In this document: positions 24,945-33,894 of the stretch, piece by piece | Position numbering within the stretch: the stretch's first letter is position 1 | How the letters are laid out: each line of letters opens with the position of its first letter | NCBI GenBank assembly: GCA_963792855.1 | Contig: CAWBXZ010000015.1 | Location: 26,468 to 90,467 of the forward strand | Source: SG8-40 sp963792855 | GTDB taxonomy: Bacteria > Pseudomonadota > Gammaproteobacteria > Burkholderiales > Eutrophovitaceae | Direction: 5' to 3' | DNA: 64,000 bases | Notes under the pieces: model-generated | The model's database searches: none | What the model saw: the letters and a program-made list of their open reading frames with translations, nothing else | What the model was told of the DNA's origin: nothing | Made by a program: the position numbers and the translations under genes

Positions 24945-27500
24945 ATGAACAAACCTCGAGATCTGAAAACGCTCGCCGACGGGATCGACCAGTCACGACG
25001 CACTTTCATGAAAACCGGTGCGGCCGGTGCCGGCGTGCTGGCAATCAATGGCGTGCTCGATATCGGAACCACGCCTTCGGCGCAGGCGTTTCCCTACGAG
25101 CCTTACCCGCGCGATGACGAGCTGAACACGGTTGTTACGAGTTGTGCGCACAATTGCGGGTCGCGACACGCATTGGTGGCACACAAGAAGGGCGACGTGA
25201 TTGTGCGTTTGTCCTCAGACGACGGGCGCTACCAGGCGGACGGTCATTACGGCAAGGACACCGAGGAGGAGCCGCAACTGCGTGCCTGCCTGCGCGGGCG
25301 CTCTTACCGCCAGCGCCTGTACTCGGCCGAACGCTTGCTCTATCCAATGATGCGTGTCGGCAAGCGCGGTGAAGGCAAATTCAAGCGGGTCTCGTGGGAC
25401 GAGGCGTTGGGCTTTGTCACCGAGAAGATGATCGAGATAAAGAGAAAGTACGGCCCGACGGCGCTGCTCGACCAGAGCTACGCGGGCGCCTCATGGGGCG
25501 TGCTGCACAAATCCGACCAGATTGAAGGCCTGCAGGGGCGTTTCCTCGGCATGTTCGGATGCCGCACCAACTCCTGGTCGGTGCCCTCTTACCAGGGCAC
25601 GACATTCAGCTCGCACATGACTTTCGGGACCATCCAGGACGGCAACGAGGACGATGCCTTTGCCCACAGCAAACTGATAATCATGTGGGGCTGGAATCCC
25701 GCCTATACCTTCCACGGCGGCAATACCTTCTACTACATGCGCATGGCAAAGCAGCGCGGCTGCAAATTCGTCGTGATCGACCCACAGTACACGGATTCGG
25801 CTGCCGCGTATGACGCATGGTGGATTCCCATCAAGCCGAATACCGATGCGGCGATGATGGCGGGGATGGCGCATTACATCTTCACCAACAATCTTCAGGA
25901 CCAGTCGTTCATCGATCGCTTCTGTCAGGGAATGGACGCCGGCACCATGCCGGACTGGGCGAAGGACAAGGAGAATTTCAGGGACTACATCCTTGGCACA
26001 TATGACGGTGTGCCCAAAACGCCCGAGTGGGCCGAGCCGATCTGTGGCGTCAAGGCGGCCGACATCAAGAAACTGGCCGACATGTACGCCACGACGAAGC
26101 CGGCTGCGCTCAAGGCATCGTGGGCGCCCGGACGTAACGCCTATGGCGAGCAGTACAACCGCATGGCGGCCGCGTTGCAGGCGATGACCGGTAACGTCGG
26201 TGTTCTTGGCGGGAGCGCGGAGGGCGTTGGCAAGGCTTGGTCTGCCCAGTCCGTTGCCTATCCCTACGACAAGAACGCCAATATATGGTTTGCGGCGATC
26301 AAATCCGATCGCTGGGCGCACTGTGTGCTCAATTACCCGGACGTGCGTCGGGAAGAGATCGGCCTGTGGCCCCGCCGTGATAAATGGGACGGCACCATCC
26401 CGAATATCCGGGGCATTTTCTGGCAGGGTTCGGACTGGTTCAACCAGCTCACCAACATCAACAAGGAAATCCAGGCTATCCAGAAACTGGAGTTGGTGGT
26501 GTGCATGGATTCCACCATCACGCCCTCCGGGCTTTGGGCGGACGTATTGTTTCCTGTTGCGACCCATTTTGAACGTCACGACGTCGGACTTCCCTGGTAC
26601 AAGGGCCATTACTACATTCATCGGCCCAAGGTCATCGAGCCGCTCGGCGAGAGCAAGACGGACTTTCAGATCTACACCGAGCTGGCCTACCGGCTCGGCT
26701 TCGGGGCAAGTTACAACCCGAAGGCAAAGCGGGAGTATTTTGAAGACAACGATGCCGTTGACGAGGCCTACCTTCGGCAGTGGTGGGAAGGGCGGGTAAT
26801 GGGCCGTCAGAGTGTGACCATGTCGTGGGATGAGTTCAAGCAACACGGAATCTACAAGTTCAAGCTCTCGCGTCCCTACGTTGCTTTTCAAGATCAGATC
26901 GAGAAGGGAAAGAAGTTTCTCACCAAGTCCGGGAAGATCGAGATTTTCTCGGGGCAGCTTGCGTCGGTGACGGACTGGACAAAGACGAAATACGGTTACG
27001 AGATTCCCTATATCCCCAAATGGATCGAACCGTGGGAATCTCTCAATAGTGGCAAGACAAAGGATTTTCCTTTCCACTTGATCACACCGCATCCGCGCTG
27101 GCGCACGCATTCGATCTTCAACAATTGCTCCTGGTTACGCGAAACCTACGAGCAGGAGGTGACGATTAACGCCTCTGATGCAAAAAGGCTCGGCCTGAAG
27201 ACGGGCGATGTGGTCGAAGTGTGGAACGACCGGGGGCGTGTCGTGGTGCCGGTCTATGCGACCGAGCGCTGCATGCCGAATGTTGCGGTCTTGCACGAAG
27301 GGGCGTGGATGGATCTGGATGAGAATGGCGTTGATCGTTCGGGCAACCCTGACTTTCTCACGCTCGACGAACCAAGTCCGGCTGGCGCATTTGCCTACAA
27401 CACGATTCTGGTCAATATCAAGAAGACATCGCTGCAACACAAGCCCGGTTGGGATCGCTTGGCTACTTCGAGGTCCCACGTCTTTCGGCGAGACATGTGA
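24945..27500 (+). CDS. molybdopterin oxidoreductase, DMSO reductase family, Tat-exported catalytic subunit
   Basis: An 851-residue DmsA-like subunit. A Tat signal (SRRTFMKTGAAGAGVLA, cleavage after AQA) directs the folded enzyme to the periplasm. The FS0 cluster motif is CAHNCGSRH (Cys67, Cys71, His75) with Cys115 in ACLRGRSYRQR. The third ligand is His where DmsA has Cys. The usual bis-MGD contacts follow: IIMWGWNPAYT, VVIDPQYTDSA, LKASWAPGRNAYGEQ and a C-terminal dinucleotide-binding domain with PHPRWRTHSIF. The substrate cannot be deduced; DMSO, other S- or N-oxides, polysulfide or metalloid oxyanions are all possible. It is followed by its Fe-S subunit. Confidence 0.9.
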   Translation: MNKPRDLKTLADGIDQSRRTFMKTGAAGAGVLAINGVLDIGTTPSAQAFPYEPYPRDDELNTVVTSCAHNCGSRHALVAHKKGDVIVRLSSDDGRYQADGHYGKDTEEEPQLRACLRGRSYRQRLYSAERLLYPMMRVGKRGEGKFKRVSWDEALGFVTEKMIEIKRKYGPTALLDQSYAGASWGVLHKSDQIEGLQGRFLGMFGCRTNSWSVPSYQGTTFSSHMTFGTIQDGNEDDAFAHSKLIIMWGWNPAYTFHGGNTFYYMRMAKQRGCKFVVIDPQYTDSAAAYDAWWIPIKPNTDAAMMAGMAHYIFTNNLQDQSFIDRFCQGMDAGTMPDWAKDKENFRDYILGTYDGVPKTPEWAEPICGVKAADIKKLADMYATTKPAALKASWAPGRNAYGEQYNRMAAALQAMTGNVGVLGGSAEGVGKAWSAQSVAYPYDKNANIWFAAIKSDRWAHCVLNYPDVRREEIGLWPRRDKWDGTIPNIRGIFWQGSDWFNQLTNINKEIQAIQKLELVVCMDSTITPSGLWADVLFPVATHFERHDVGLPWYKGHYYIHRPKVIEPLGESKTDFQIYTELAYRLGFGASYNPKAKREYFEDNDAVDEAYLRQWWEGRVMGRQSVTMSWDEFKQHGIYKFKLSRPYVAFQDQIEKGKKFLTKSGKIEIFSGQLASVTDWTKTKYGYEIPYIPKWIEPWESLNSGKTKDFPFHLITPHPRWRTHSIFNNCSWLRETYEQEVTINASDAKRLGLKTGDVVEVWNDRGRVVVPVYATERCMPNVAVLHEGAWMDLDENGVDRSGNPDFLTLDEPSPAGAFAYNTILVNIKKTSLQHKPGWDRLATSRSHVFRRDM

Positions 27501-27530
27501 TGTCCGCGCGCGAGTTCAAGGAGCGACACC

Positions 27531-28202
27531 ATGGCAGATAATCTCGACAAGGACAAAGTCAAAGCCGCGGTACGCCGACGCAAGCGTGAGACTTATGTGC
27601 CGGTAAAACCGGATATGCAGCTGGGCTTTATCCACAACAACGTCGATTGCATCGGGTGCCGGGCGTGCGAAATCGCGTGCAAGGACAAAAACGGTCTGTC
27701 CTCAGGGCCGCGCTTTCGACGGGTGCAGTATGTAGAAGGCGGCACCTATCCGAATGTATACGCATACAAGGTCAACATGTCGTGTAACCATTGCGCCGAG
27801 CCCGCGTGTTTGCCGACCTGCCCGACCGGTGCGATCTTCAAGCGCAAGCAGGATGGCATCGTCGACATTGACTCGACACTGTGTATCGGTTGCCGGCGCT
27901 GCGAGGCGGCTTGCCCCTACGGTGCGCCGCAATTTGATGTGGAAGAGAACATCGTCAAGAAATGCAACATGTGCGTGGACGAGATCGAAGCCGGCCGCAA
28001 GCCCTACTGTGTGGCTGCCTGCATGATGCGCGTGCTCGACATCGGGCCGATCGAAGAACTGTGGGCGGGGGAATACGAGACCAAGGCCATGGCGCCGGGC
28101 GAAAAGCCGGTGAAAGCGGTGAAGAATTTCGCTGATCCCGAGCTGACGCATCCGTCGATCGCATTCGTTCCGCATAGCAAGGGCCGTGTCGATGGCGGGT
28201 GA
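27531..28202 (+). CDS. DmsB-like four-cluster Fe-S subunit
   Basis: A 223-residue electron-transfer subunit with four Cys clusters: CIGCRACEIAC, CNHCAEPACLPTCP, CIGCRRCEAACP, and CNMC with a distal CVAAC. This is the pattern of the beta subunit in DmsABC, PsrABC and related enzymes. It has no signal and should be exported bound to the Tat-dependent catalytic subunit. A membrane subunit (DmsC or NrfD type) normally follows; here a TorD-like chaperone does instead. The RBS AAGGAGCGACACC is good. Confidence 0.93.
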   Translation: MADNLDKDKVKAAVRRRKRETYVPVKPDMQLGFIHNNVDCIGCRACEIACKDKNGLSSGPRFRRVQYVEGGTYPNVYAYKVNMSCNHCAEPACLPTCPTGAIFKRKQDGIVDIDSTLCIGCRRCEAACPYGAPQFDVEENIVKKCNMCVDEIEAGRKPYCVAACMMRVLDIGPIEELWAGEYETKAMAPGEKPVKAVKNFADPELTHPSIAFVPHSKGRVDGG

Positions 28203-28983
28203 ACTCTTGACCGAACCAACAGTTCGAACAGACTGCGAAGATCAAGATGCCATGCTGCTGCGGCGTATCCGAGACGCCATTGGCGATGACCTTCGCATCC
28301 TGGCCGCACTACACGACCGCGAACTGGGAGAGAAATTGCTTTCCTGTTTGAGGCAGGGCGATTTTCCCGCGACCTTGGCGCTCTCCAATGGTTCTGATCA
28401 CGTGCAGGAAGCAGCGGCGCTGTTCAGTGAGGCCATGGCCGGTATTGGCGAGGCGCCACCTGCCCGTGTGCTCGACGAGCTTTCCGCTGACTACGCTGCT
28501 ATCTACCTGAACCACGCCTATCAGGTGTCGCCGTGTGAATCGGTCTGGCTGGATCCCGAAGGACTCGCGCTGCAGGACGCGACATTTCAGACTCGTGCCT
28601 GGTATCGGCAGTATGGCCTCGCGGTGGAGAACTGGCGCGTGCGTTCGGACGACCACCTGGTGGCGCAGTTGCACTTCATTGGAACACTTTTTCATCGGTC
28701 AGGTGATGCGGACCTCGCGGAGATTGCGCGTTTCATGGACGAGCACCTGTTGCGCTGGCTGCCGGCGTTCGCTTCCGAAGTTGCACGCCGGTGTGAGACA
28801 CAGTTCTACGCCGGAGCGGCCCTGTTGACGTCGGCATACTGCGAGGAGCTGCGCGACCTTCTGGCCGAGGTTATCGGTGAGCCGCGACCCACGCCGGAAG
28901 AGATCGAGAAACGCATGAAGCCCGGACACGAAACCAAGGCTGTCCCGATGGTTTTTCATCCCGGAACGGGACCTTCGTGGTAA
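28192..28983 (+). CDS. TorD/DmsD-family molybdoenzyme chaperone
   Basis: A 263-residue all-helical protein of the TorD superfamily, which binds the Tat signal of the catalytic subunit until cofactor insertion is complete. Family features include the region around VLDELSADYAAIYLNHAYQVSPCESVWLDPEGL and the later EIARFMDEHLLRWLPAFA. ATG 28192 overlaps the end of the Fe-S gene by 11 bases; GTG 28186 is an alternative. It is slightly longer than DmsD. Confidence 0.88.
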   Translation: MAGELLTEPTVRTDCEDQDAMLLRRIRDAIGDDLRILAALHDRELGEKLLSCLRQGDFPATLALSNGSDHVQEAAALFSEAMAGIGEAPPARVLDELSADYAAIYLNHAYQVSPCESVWLDPEGLALQDATFQTRAWYRQYGLAVENWRVRSDDHLVAQLHFIGTLFHRSGDADLAEIARFMDEHLLRWLPAFASEVARRCETQFYAGAALLTSAYCEELRDLLAEVIGEPRPTPEEIEKRMKPGHETKAVPMVFHPGTGPSW

Positions 28984-29015
28984 ACGCGGGATTCGCGCAC
29001 ATCGAGCGGATTGCA

Positions 29016-30050
29016 ATGAGCCCGGTATTCTCATCTCCAGTCGACGACGACGGCCACCCGGTTTTTGACGAGACGCGATGTGTGCACGATCAGGCGGCCA
29101 GCGCCAGTTGCCAGGCGTGCTCGGATGCATGCCCCACAGGGGCGCTTGCCCTTGGCGAGTATGCGCTGGAGTTCAATGCCGATGCGTGCGACGGCTGTGC
29201 GTTCTGTGTCGCGGCCTGCCCGCAAGAGGCGATCGATTCGAAATTCGGCCGGGCTGACGTTGCGTCATTGCGCAAGGAAACGACCGCATTCCTCGCATGT
29301 GAGCAGTCCGGTGTGCCCGGCGATCGGCAATCAATGCCGTGTGTGCATGCGCTGAGCTGGCGAAATGCGCTGCGTCTTCACCGGGATGGAGTCCGAAAGA
29401 TTGCGGTCGCTGTGGGAGACTGCGACAAGTGCCGGCCGCGAAGCGCGCGACTCGGCCAGACGGTGAAGCATGTCAATGAGGTGTTGAGCTCCTGGAGTCT
29501 GCCCGGACTCGAGGTGAGTTACCTGACGGGCGGACAATGGGAGGCCGCGGCGCGTGAGAAGCGGTGCGAGCCTGAAATTTTGCCTCGACGGCGCGCTTTT
29601 CTGCGACGCTTCGTCGACCCCGGTCATGTGGCGCGGGAGACCGGCAAACCCGCGACGATCGCGAGCCTGCTTGGGGCACCGGAGCCGGCGGGCAGAGTCT
29701 TTCCCGCGGTTCCCTCGATCGATGCGGACCGTTGTGATGGCTGCGATGCTTGCGTTCGGGTGTGTGCGACCAGTGCGATCACGTTCGTCAACCAGGAGGG
29801 CGGACTTCATTACCGTGTCGATGCGGCCCGTTGCACCGGCTGCAAGTTGTGCATCGATGTATGCCAGCCAGACGCGGTGTCGGTACAGGAATGGACGACG
29901 TCGCGGCAAAAAGCGGTCGAGTTGGCGTCACAGCGATGCCGCGCTTGCGGCGTTGTTTACCATGCACCCCGAACGCGATCTGATGACCTTTGCACCATCT
30001 GTGCAAAGACCAACCACCATCGAAATCTCTTCCAGATTGACCCTGCTTGA
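29016..30050 (+). CDS. multi-cluster 4Fe-4S ferredoxin-type protein
   Basis: A protein of about 344 residues with two pairs of cluster sites: CQACSDACP and CDGCAFCVAACP near the N terminus, CDGCDACVRVC and CTGCKLCIDVC in the second half. The tail has CRAC and CTIC pairs that look like a zinc ribbon. Between the pairs is a 120-residue segment without a known fold. No signal peptide, so it is likely cytoplasmic. GTG 28977 would add 13 residues and overlap the TorD gene; ATG 29016 is preferred. It may feed electrons to, or help assemble, the island enzyme; this is inferred from position. Confidence 0.85.
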   Translation: MSPVFSSPVDDDGHPVFDETRCVHDQAASASCQACSDACPTGALALGEYALEFNADACDGCAFCVAACPQEAIDSKFGRADVASLRKETTAFLACEQSGVPGDRQSMPCVHALSWRNALRLHRDGVRKIAVAVGDCDKCRPRSARLGQTVKHVNEVLSSWSLPGLEVSYLTGGQWEAAAREKRCEPEILPRRRAFLRRFVDPGHVARETGKPATIASLLGAPEPAGRVFPAVPSIDADRCDGCDACVRVCATSAITFVNQEGGLHYRVDAARCTGCKLCIDVCQPDAVSVQEWTTSRQKAVELASQRCRACGVVYHAPRTRSDDLCTICAKTNHHRNLFQIDPA

Positions 30051-30091
30051 CGCCGGGTTTGGTGCAGGGGAGTGCCGATGCGATTGATGAT

Positions 30092-30203
30092 GCCCCGGCA
30101 CACACGGCAGCTTGCGCTGATTCTGGAAAGCCGCGGCATCGAACCGGACCGACCGTTGAGCGCGGCCGACCTTGCCGGTCCCGAAGGAAGTGTGGGACCG
30201 GTA
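30092..30203 (+). pseudogene. decayed 3' fragment of the glutaredoxin-DinB gene
   Basis: From 30099 the bases match the last 120 bases of the gene at 21655-22455, including CGGCAGCTTGCGCTGATTCT identically, then many substitutions and about seven missing bases before the stop region. Only the terminal DinB helix remains and there is no start. With the intact gene it forms an imperfect direct repeat on either side of the respiratory island. Confidence 0.88.
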
Positions 30204-30233
30204 GGTGTCAGTTATTGAACCCGGAGTTGGCTC

Positions 30234-31313
30234 CTAGTCGGCAAAGAACTCCGGCCATCTTCCCTGAATGTAGTCCTGGAACCTGGGTGAGATGCCTTCG
30301 CTCTCGAGGTATTTGCGCGGGACCGGCATCTCAACGGGCTTGAACGAAGGGTCCGCCTTGTAACGATTCGGCCAATCGTGTTGCAGCATGGCCGCGCGCC
30401 CCAGCATGATCCAGTCGGCGCCTGCGGCCAGGGTGGCTTCGGCTTCCTGTGGCGTGCGAATCTTGCCGGCAACGCCAAGCCGGGTGTTGTGCCGGTCGAG
30501 TTCGGTGAAGTAGCTCATCAATGTCCGGCCTTTATGCTCGTCTTCCTCGGGTTCCTTGAACACGTCCCACAGCGACATGTCGAGAAAATCGATGTTGTCC
30601 TCGGCCATCAATCGCTGTGCGATCTGCACGGAATCCGCGAGCTTGATGCCGAAACGCTCGGCAGACAAGCGCACGCCCAGCATGAGATCCTTGCCGCAGC
30701 GTGCGCGGATGCCGTCGATGATCTCGAACAGGATGCGCGAGCGGTTTTCGAGACTGCCGCCGTATTCATCGTCACGGCGATTGATTTCGGCACTGAAAAA
30801 CTGGCACAGGATGTACTGGTGCGCGCCGTGCAGTTCGACGCCGTCGAAGCCGGCTTTCTCAGCGCGCAAGGCGCCGGCGATGAAGTCCTCGACCAACTGT
30901 TTGACTTCCGCATGGGTCAGTGCGCGGGCGCCGGTTTTTTCGTTATCCGACGGGCAAACCGGCGTCGTGCCGATGACTTCGCTGGGTGACCGCAGTCCGG
31001 CGTGATGCAACTGCACGATGGCAATGCTGTCATTGGCCTTGATCGCATTCGCCAGGCGCGTCAGGCCGGGCAGGTGATCGTCCGACCAGATGCCCATCTG
31101 TCCCGGAAAGCCCTTGCCGATTTCCTGCACGTGCGAGGCGCAGGTCATCGTCAAACCGAAACCGCCCTCGGCGCGCATCGTGAGCCAGCGGAATTCCTCT
31201 TCCGACATGCGGCCGTCTTCGTGGCTTTGCTGGTTGGTGAGTGGCGCCAGCATGAAGCGGTTTTTCATGGTCGGGCCGTGGCTGAAGGTCAGTGGTTCGA
31301 GCAGATTGGGCAT
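30234..31313 (-). CDS. NADH:flavin oxidoreductase, old yellow enzyme family
   Basis: A 359-residue FMN barrel. It opens with PLTFSHGPTMKNRFMLAPLT. The active-site block FDGVELHGAHQYILCQFFS is followed by NRRDDEYGGSLENRSRIL, and the FMN phosphate loop AGADWIMLGRAAM is near the end. OYE enzymes reduce activated alkenes with NAD(P)H. It converges on the end of the respiratory island with 180 bases between and is not part of it. Confidence 0.92.
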   Translation of the reverse strand: MPNLLEPLTFSHGPTMKNRFMLAPLTNQQSHEDGRMSEEEFRWLTMRAEGGFGLTMTCASHVQEIGKGFPGQMGIWSDDHLPGLTRLANAIKANDSIAIVQLHHAGLRSPSEVIGTTPVCPSDNEKTGARALTHAEVKQLVEDFIAGALRAEKAGFDGVELHGAHQYILCQFFSAEINRRDDEYGGSLENRSRILFEIIDGIRARCGKDLMLGVRLSAERFGIKLADSVQIAQRLMAEDNIDFLDMSLWDVFKEPEEDEHKGRTLMSYFTELDRHNTRLGVAGKIRTPQEAEATLAAGADWIMLGRAAMLQHDWPNRYKADPSFKPVEMPVPRKYLESEGISPRFQDYIQGRWPEFFAD

Positions 31314-31535
31314 GCAGAGTCTTCCGGAACAGATTGTTGTTGGTGTTTTCCCGGAAGCTGGCGAAACAATCTACCTCCGCTTTGACTGGCGGAATTGCTG
31401 ATGCACGCAGTGGGTATGACCGCAGCGACCGGGATGGCGCGAAGGCAGGAGTCTACCGCAATCGGCCGGTTATCACTTTCGGGTTATCTGGCGGTCGGAG
31501 CCATCGCGACCAAGTGACGTTGCGCGGGCGCACGC

Positions 31536-32432
31536 TCAGATACCCAGCCACGCCGCCCCGCGCACGCCGCTGGAATCGCCATGCCGGTTGTGCAGCAGCG
31601 GCGTATCGACACGATCCGAAAACACCCATTGTGTCCACAGCGTTGGGACGTTGTCGTACCAGCGCGCGATATTCGACATGCCGCCTCCCAGCACGATGGC
31701 ATCCGGATCGAGCACATTGATGACATTGGCCAGCGCCCGCGCGAGTCGCTGTTCGTAACGCTCCATGCTTGCCACGCTACAGGCTTCGCCGCGTTTTGCC
31801 GCGTCGGCGATCTCCTCAGCGTCGAGCTCGACACCGTTGTGCCGGGCGTGGTCAATGGTGAGCGCGGGCCCGGATAAAAATGTTTCGATGCAGCCATCCT
31901 TGCCGCAATAGCAGCGCGGGCCCGGCCGTTCGTCGTTGCGCGGCCACGGCAGCGGATTGTGGCCCCATTCGCCGGCGATGCGATTGGGCCCGGATAGCAG
32001 TCTGCCATCCACGACAATGCCACCGCCAACGCCGGTGCCAAGGATCACACCGAACACCACGCGATGACCGGCGCCGGCGCCGTCGGTTGCCTCGGACAGC
32101 GCGAAGCAGTTGGCGTCGTTCTCGATGCGCACGTTTCGATCGAGGCGACGGGTCAGGTCGGCCAGCAGCGGTTGCCCGTTCAGCCAGGTTGAATTGCAGT
32201 TGCGCATCAACCCGGTGGATGGCGAAACGGCGCCCGGTGTGCCGATGCCCACGGTTGCGCGTTCGCCCAGCGCCTGCTCGGCGTGCGCGACCAGCGAGGC
32301 GATTGTTTCCAGTGTTGCCCGGTAATCGCCGCGCTCTGTCTTCACGCGTTCACGCAGCAGCTCGCGACCATCGTCACTCAGGGCGATGATTTCGGTTTTC
32401 GTGCCGCCGAGGTCGATACCCAGCCTGAGCAT
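31536..32432 (-). CDS. ROK-family sugar kinase
   Basis: A 298-residue kinase. The N-terminal ATP motif is GIDLGGTKTEIIAL. The sugar site runs through ENDANCFALSEA with the catalytic Asp, and GGGIVVDGRLL. The ROK zinc motif is CYCGKDGCIETFLSG. The motif set fits fructokinase or N-acetyl-sugar kinases; substrate undetermined. ATG 32432 lies 55 bases inside the 3' end of the phosphatase gene upstream, an unusually deep overlap; ROK similarity begins at this codon. Confidence 0.92.
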   Translation of the reverse strand: MLRLGIDLGGTKTEIIALSDDGRELLRERVKTERGDYRATLETIASLVAHAEQALGERATVGIGTPGAVSPSTGLMRNCNSTWLNGQPLLADLTRRLDRNVRIENDANCFALSEATDGAGAGHRVVFGVILGTGVGGGIVVDGRLLSGPNRIAGEWGHNPLPWPRNDERPGPRCYCGKDGCIETFLSGPALTIDHARHNGVELDAEEIADAAKRGEACSVASMERYEQRLARALANVINVLDPDAIVLGGGMSNIARWYDNVPTLWTQWVFSDRVDTPLLHNRHGDSSGVRGAAWLGI

Positions 32433-32911
32433 TGCCGGTGAACGTTCAGGTTGCTGGCAACGTCGCCGATAAATGCCTGCCACGCCTCGTTCGGCTGCCA
32501 GATCTCGCGCATCGGGAACGATGCCGCGTCTTCTGCGTCGCCGAGCACGGACCGCCGATACAGATACACGAATGCGGAAACCCGCATGTTTTTCGCGCAA
32601 TGCACCCACACCTTGCGTCCTTCGAACGCCTTCATTACGTGCACAAACTGAAAGAACCGGGCCGGTTCGGGGCGTTCCCAGTCGACCGGAATCTGCACGT
32701 AAGCCAAACCCTGCCGGGTAACCAGTTCGGCTTCGCCGGCAAGCGCGTTGGACGAAGTCGGCGGTGCGAGATTGATCACGGCCTCGACACCCAGCGCAGG
32801 CAGCTTGCCGATGTCTTGTTGCGAAAGCTGTCCGGAAGTCCACAGCCAGTCGAAGACCTGGTAGGTGTTCTCGGCGTCCATGTTTGCGGAATACGAGGAT
32901 GCTGGCGGCAT
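32378..32911 (-). CDS. tyrosine-phosphatase-fold protein
   Basis: A 177-residue protein resembling the bacterial dual-specificity phosphatase-like family. The phosphate loop is VHCAKNMRVSAF: the Cys and Arg are four residues apart rather than five as in classical PTPs. VINLAPP in the central strand is also family-like. ATG 32911 follows AGGTGA at five bases; ATG 32881 is possible. The 3' end, past about residue 155, overlaps the ROK start. Its gene is 17 bases downstream of the RidA gene. Confidence 0.75.
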   Translation of the reverse strand: MPPASSYSANMDAENTYQVFDWLWTSGQLSQQDIGKLPALGVEAVINLAPPTSSNALAGEAELVTRQGLAYVQIPVDWERPEPARFFQFVHVMKAFEGRKVWVHCAKNMRVSAFVYLYRRSVLGDAEDAASFPMREIWQPNEAWQAFIGDVASNLNVHRQCSGWVSTSAARKPKSSP

Positions 32912-32927
32912 GGTGTTCACCTGTGCA

Positions 32928-33311
32928 TTACTTCGCTGCAACCACTTCGAGCTCGATCAGCATATCGGGCCACACCAGTTCCGGCAGGAAGGTCAGCATC
33001 GATGCCGGTGCGCACTTGCCGAGATATTTCGTGCGTATGTCGCGATATGCGGCGAGGTCTTCGCGCCTGATCAAATGCTGGGTCAGCTTGACGATGTCCT
33101 CGACGCCCATGTCCGCTTCCTCGAGGATGCGGATGATATTCTTCCAGGCGAGGTCGGCTTGTTCCGCAAATCCCTCCGGCAGTTTGCCGCTGTCGCTGTT
33201 GATGCCGGGCGTGCCCGATACGTAGACGATGCGCCTGGCGCCGTTGATTTCCACGGCGTCGCTGTAGCTGCCGACATGGCGTGCCACCCCTGCATTGATT
33301 GAGCGATTCAC
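32928..33311 (-). CDS. RidA/YjgF-family protein lacking the catalytic Arg
   Basis: A 127-residue protein with the RidA fold: VYVSGTPGINSDSG, AWKNIIRILEEADMGVEDIVK, and the last strand WPDMLIELEVVA. In RidA the segment PARS carries the Arg needed for enamine/imine hydrolysis; here the aligned residues are PASM, so this member probably does something else. The start is GTG 33311 with AAAAGGA upstream; no suitable ATG exists. First gene of a three-gene unit with the phosphatase and ROK genes. Confidence 0.85.
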   Translation of the reverse strand: MNRSINAGVARHVGSYSDAVEINGARRIVYVSGTPGINSDSGKLPEGFAEQADLAWKNIIRILEEADMGVEDIVKLTQHLIRREDLAAYRDIRTKYLGKCAPASMLTFLPELVWPDMLIELEVVAAK

Positions 33312-33429
33312 GATTGTTTCCTTTTCGTGCGATGTGGAACCTTGTAATGCCGGTCGGCGCCGCGTCGATGCCGCCCGTTGCGCAGCGGCGAGTCCGTCAG
33401 TCGGTGTTTGCTGCAATAAACCGGATGTA

Positions 33430-33894
33430 TTACAGCCATCTGCGCACCTTCGCCTTGTACGACTCGTACTCGGCGCCGAACACTCGCGTCAGTGCTCGTT
33501 CCTCGGGCAGGATCTGAAAGCGGCTGATGTAGGCGACAAACGCAACCGGCCCCAGCAGTGCCCAGCCCGACCACAGGTACGCTGACAATGCGCACAGGAA
33601 ACACACAAGACCGACGTACATCGGGTTTCGCGTCACACGGTAAACGCCCGATTGCACGATCGTCGTCGTGCTGCCCGGTTTCATCGGGTTGATGGTGGTT
33701 CTGGCGCGATGGAATGCGAGCAGCGCCGAGAGATCGAACAACGCACCGACAGCGGCGAGAAAACCCGCCAGCGGCAAACGCAGGCCTGCCGGCGCACCCG
33801 AGTCGACGGTTGCACTGGCAATGCCCCACATGGCGGTGGCAATGAGCAATGCCACAACCGGCGGAGGGATTTTCGTTTCGAGCGAGTTCAGCAT
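33430..33894 (-). CDS. isoprenylcysteine carboxylmethyltransferase-like membrane protein
   Basis: A 154-residue membrane protein with about four hydrophobic segments and the ICMT/PEMT-type signature: QSGVYRVTRNPMYVGLV, then FQILPEERALTRVFGAEYESYKAKVRRWL. Bacterial members are presumed lipid or small-molecule methyltransferases with unknown substrates. Its start overlaps the tail of a small YCII-like frame. Confidence 0.88.
   Translation of the reverse strand: MLNSLETKIPPPVVALLIATAMWGIASATVDSGAPAGLRLPLAGFLAAVGALFDLSALLAFHRARTTINPMKPGSTTTIVQSGVYRVTRNPMYVGLVCFLCALSAYLWSGWALLGPVAFVAYISRFQILPEERALTRVFGAEYESYKAKVRRWL

Noticed and set aside
25491..27110. A 539-codon frame antisense to the molybdoenzyme gene
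   Set aside because: Shadow of a well-supported gene with no motif of its own.
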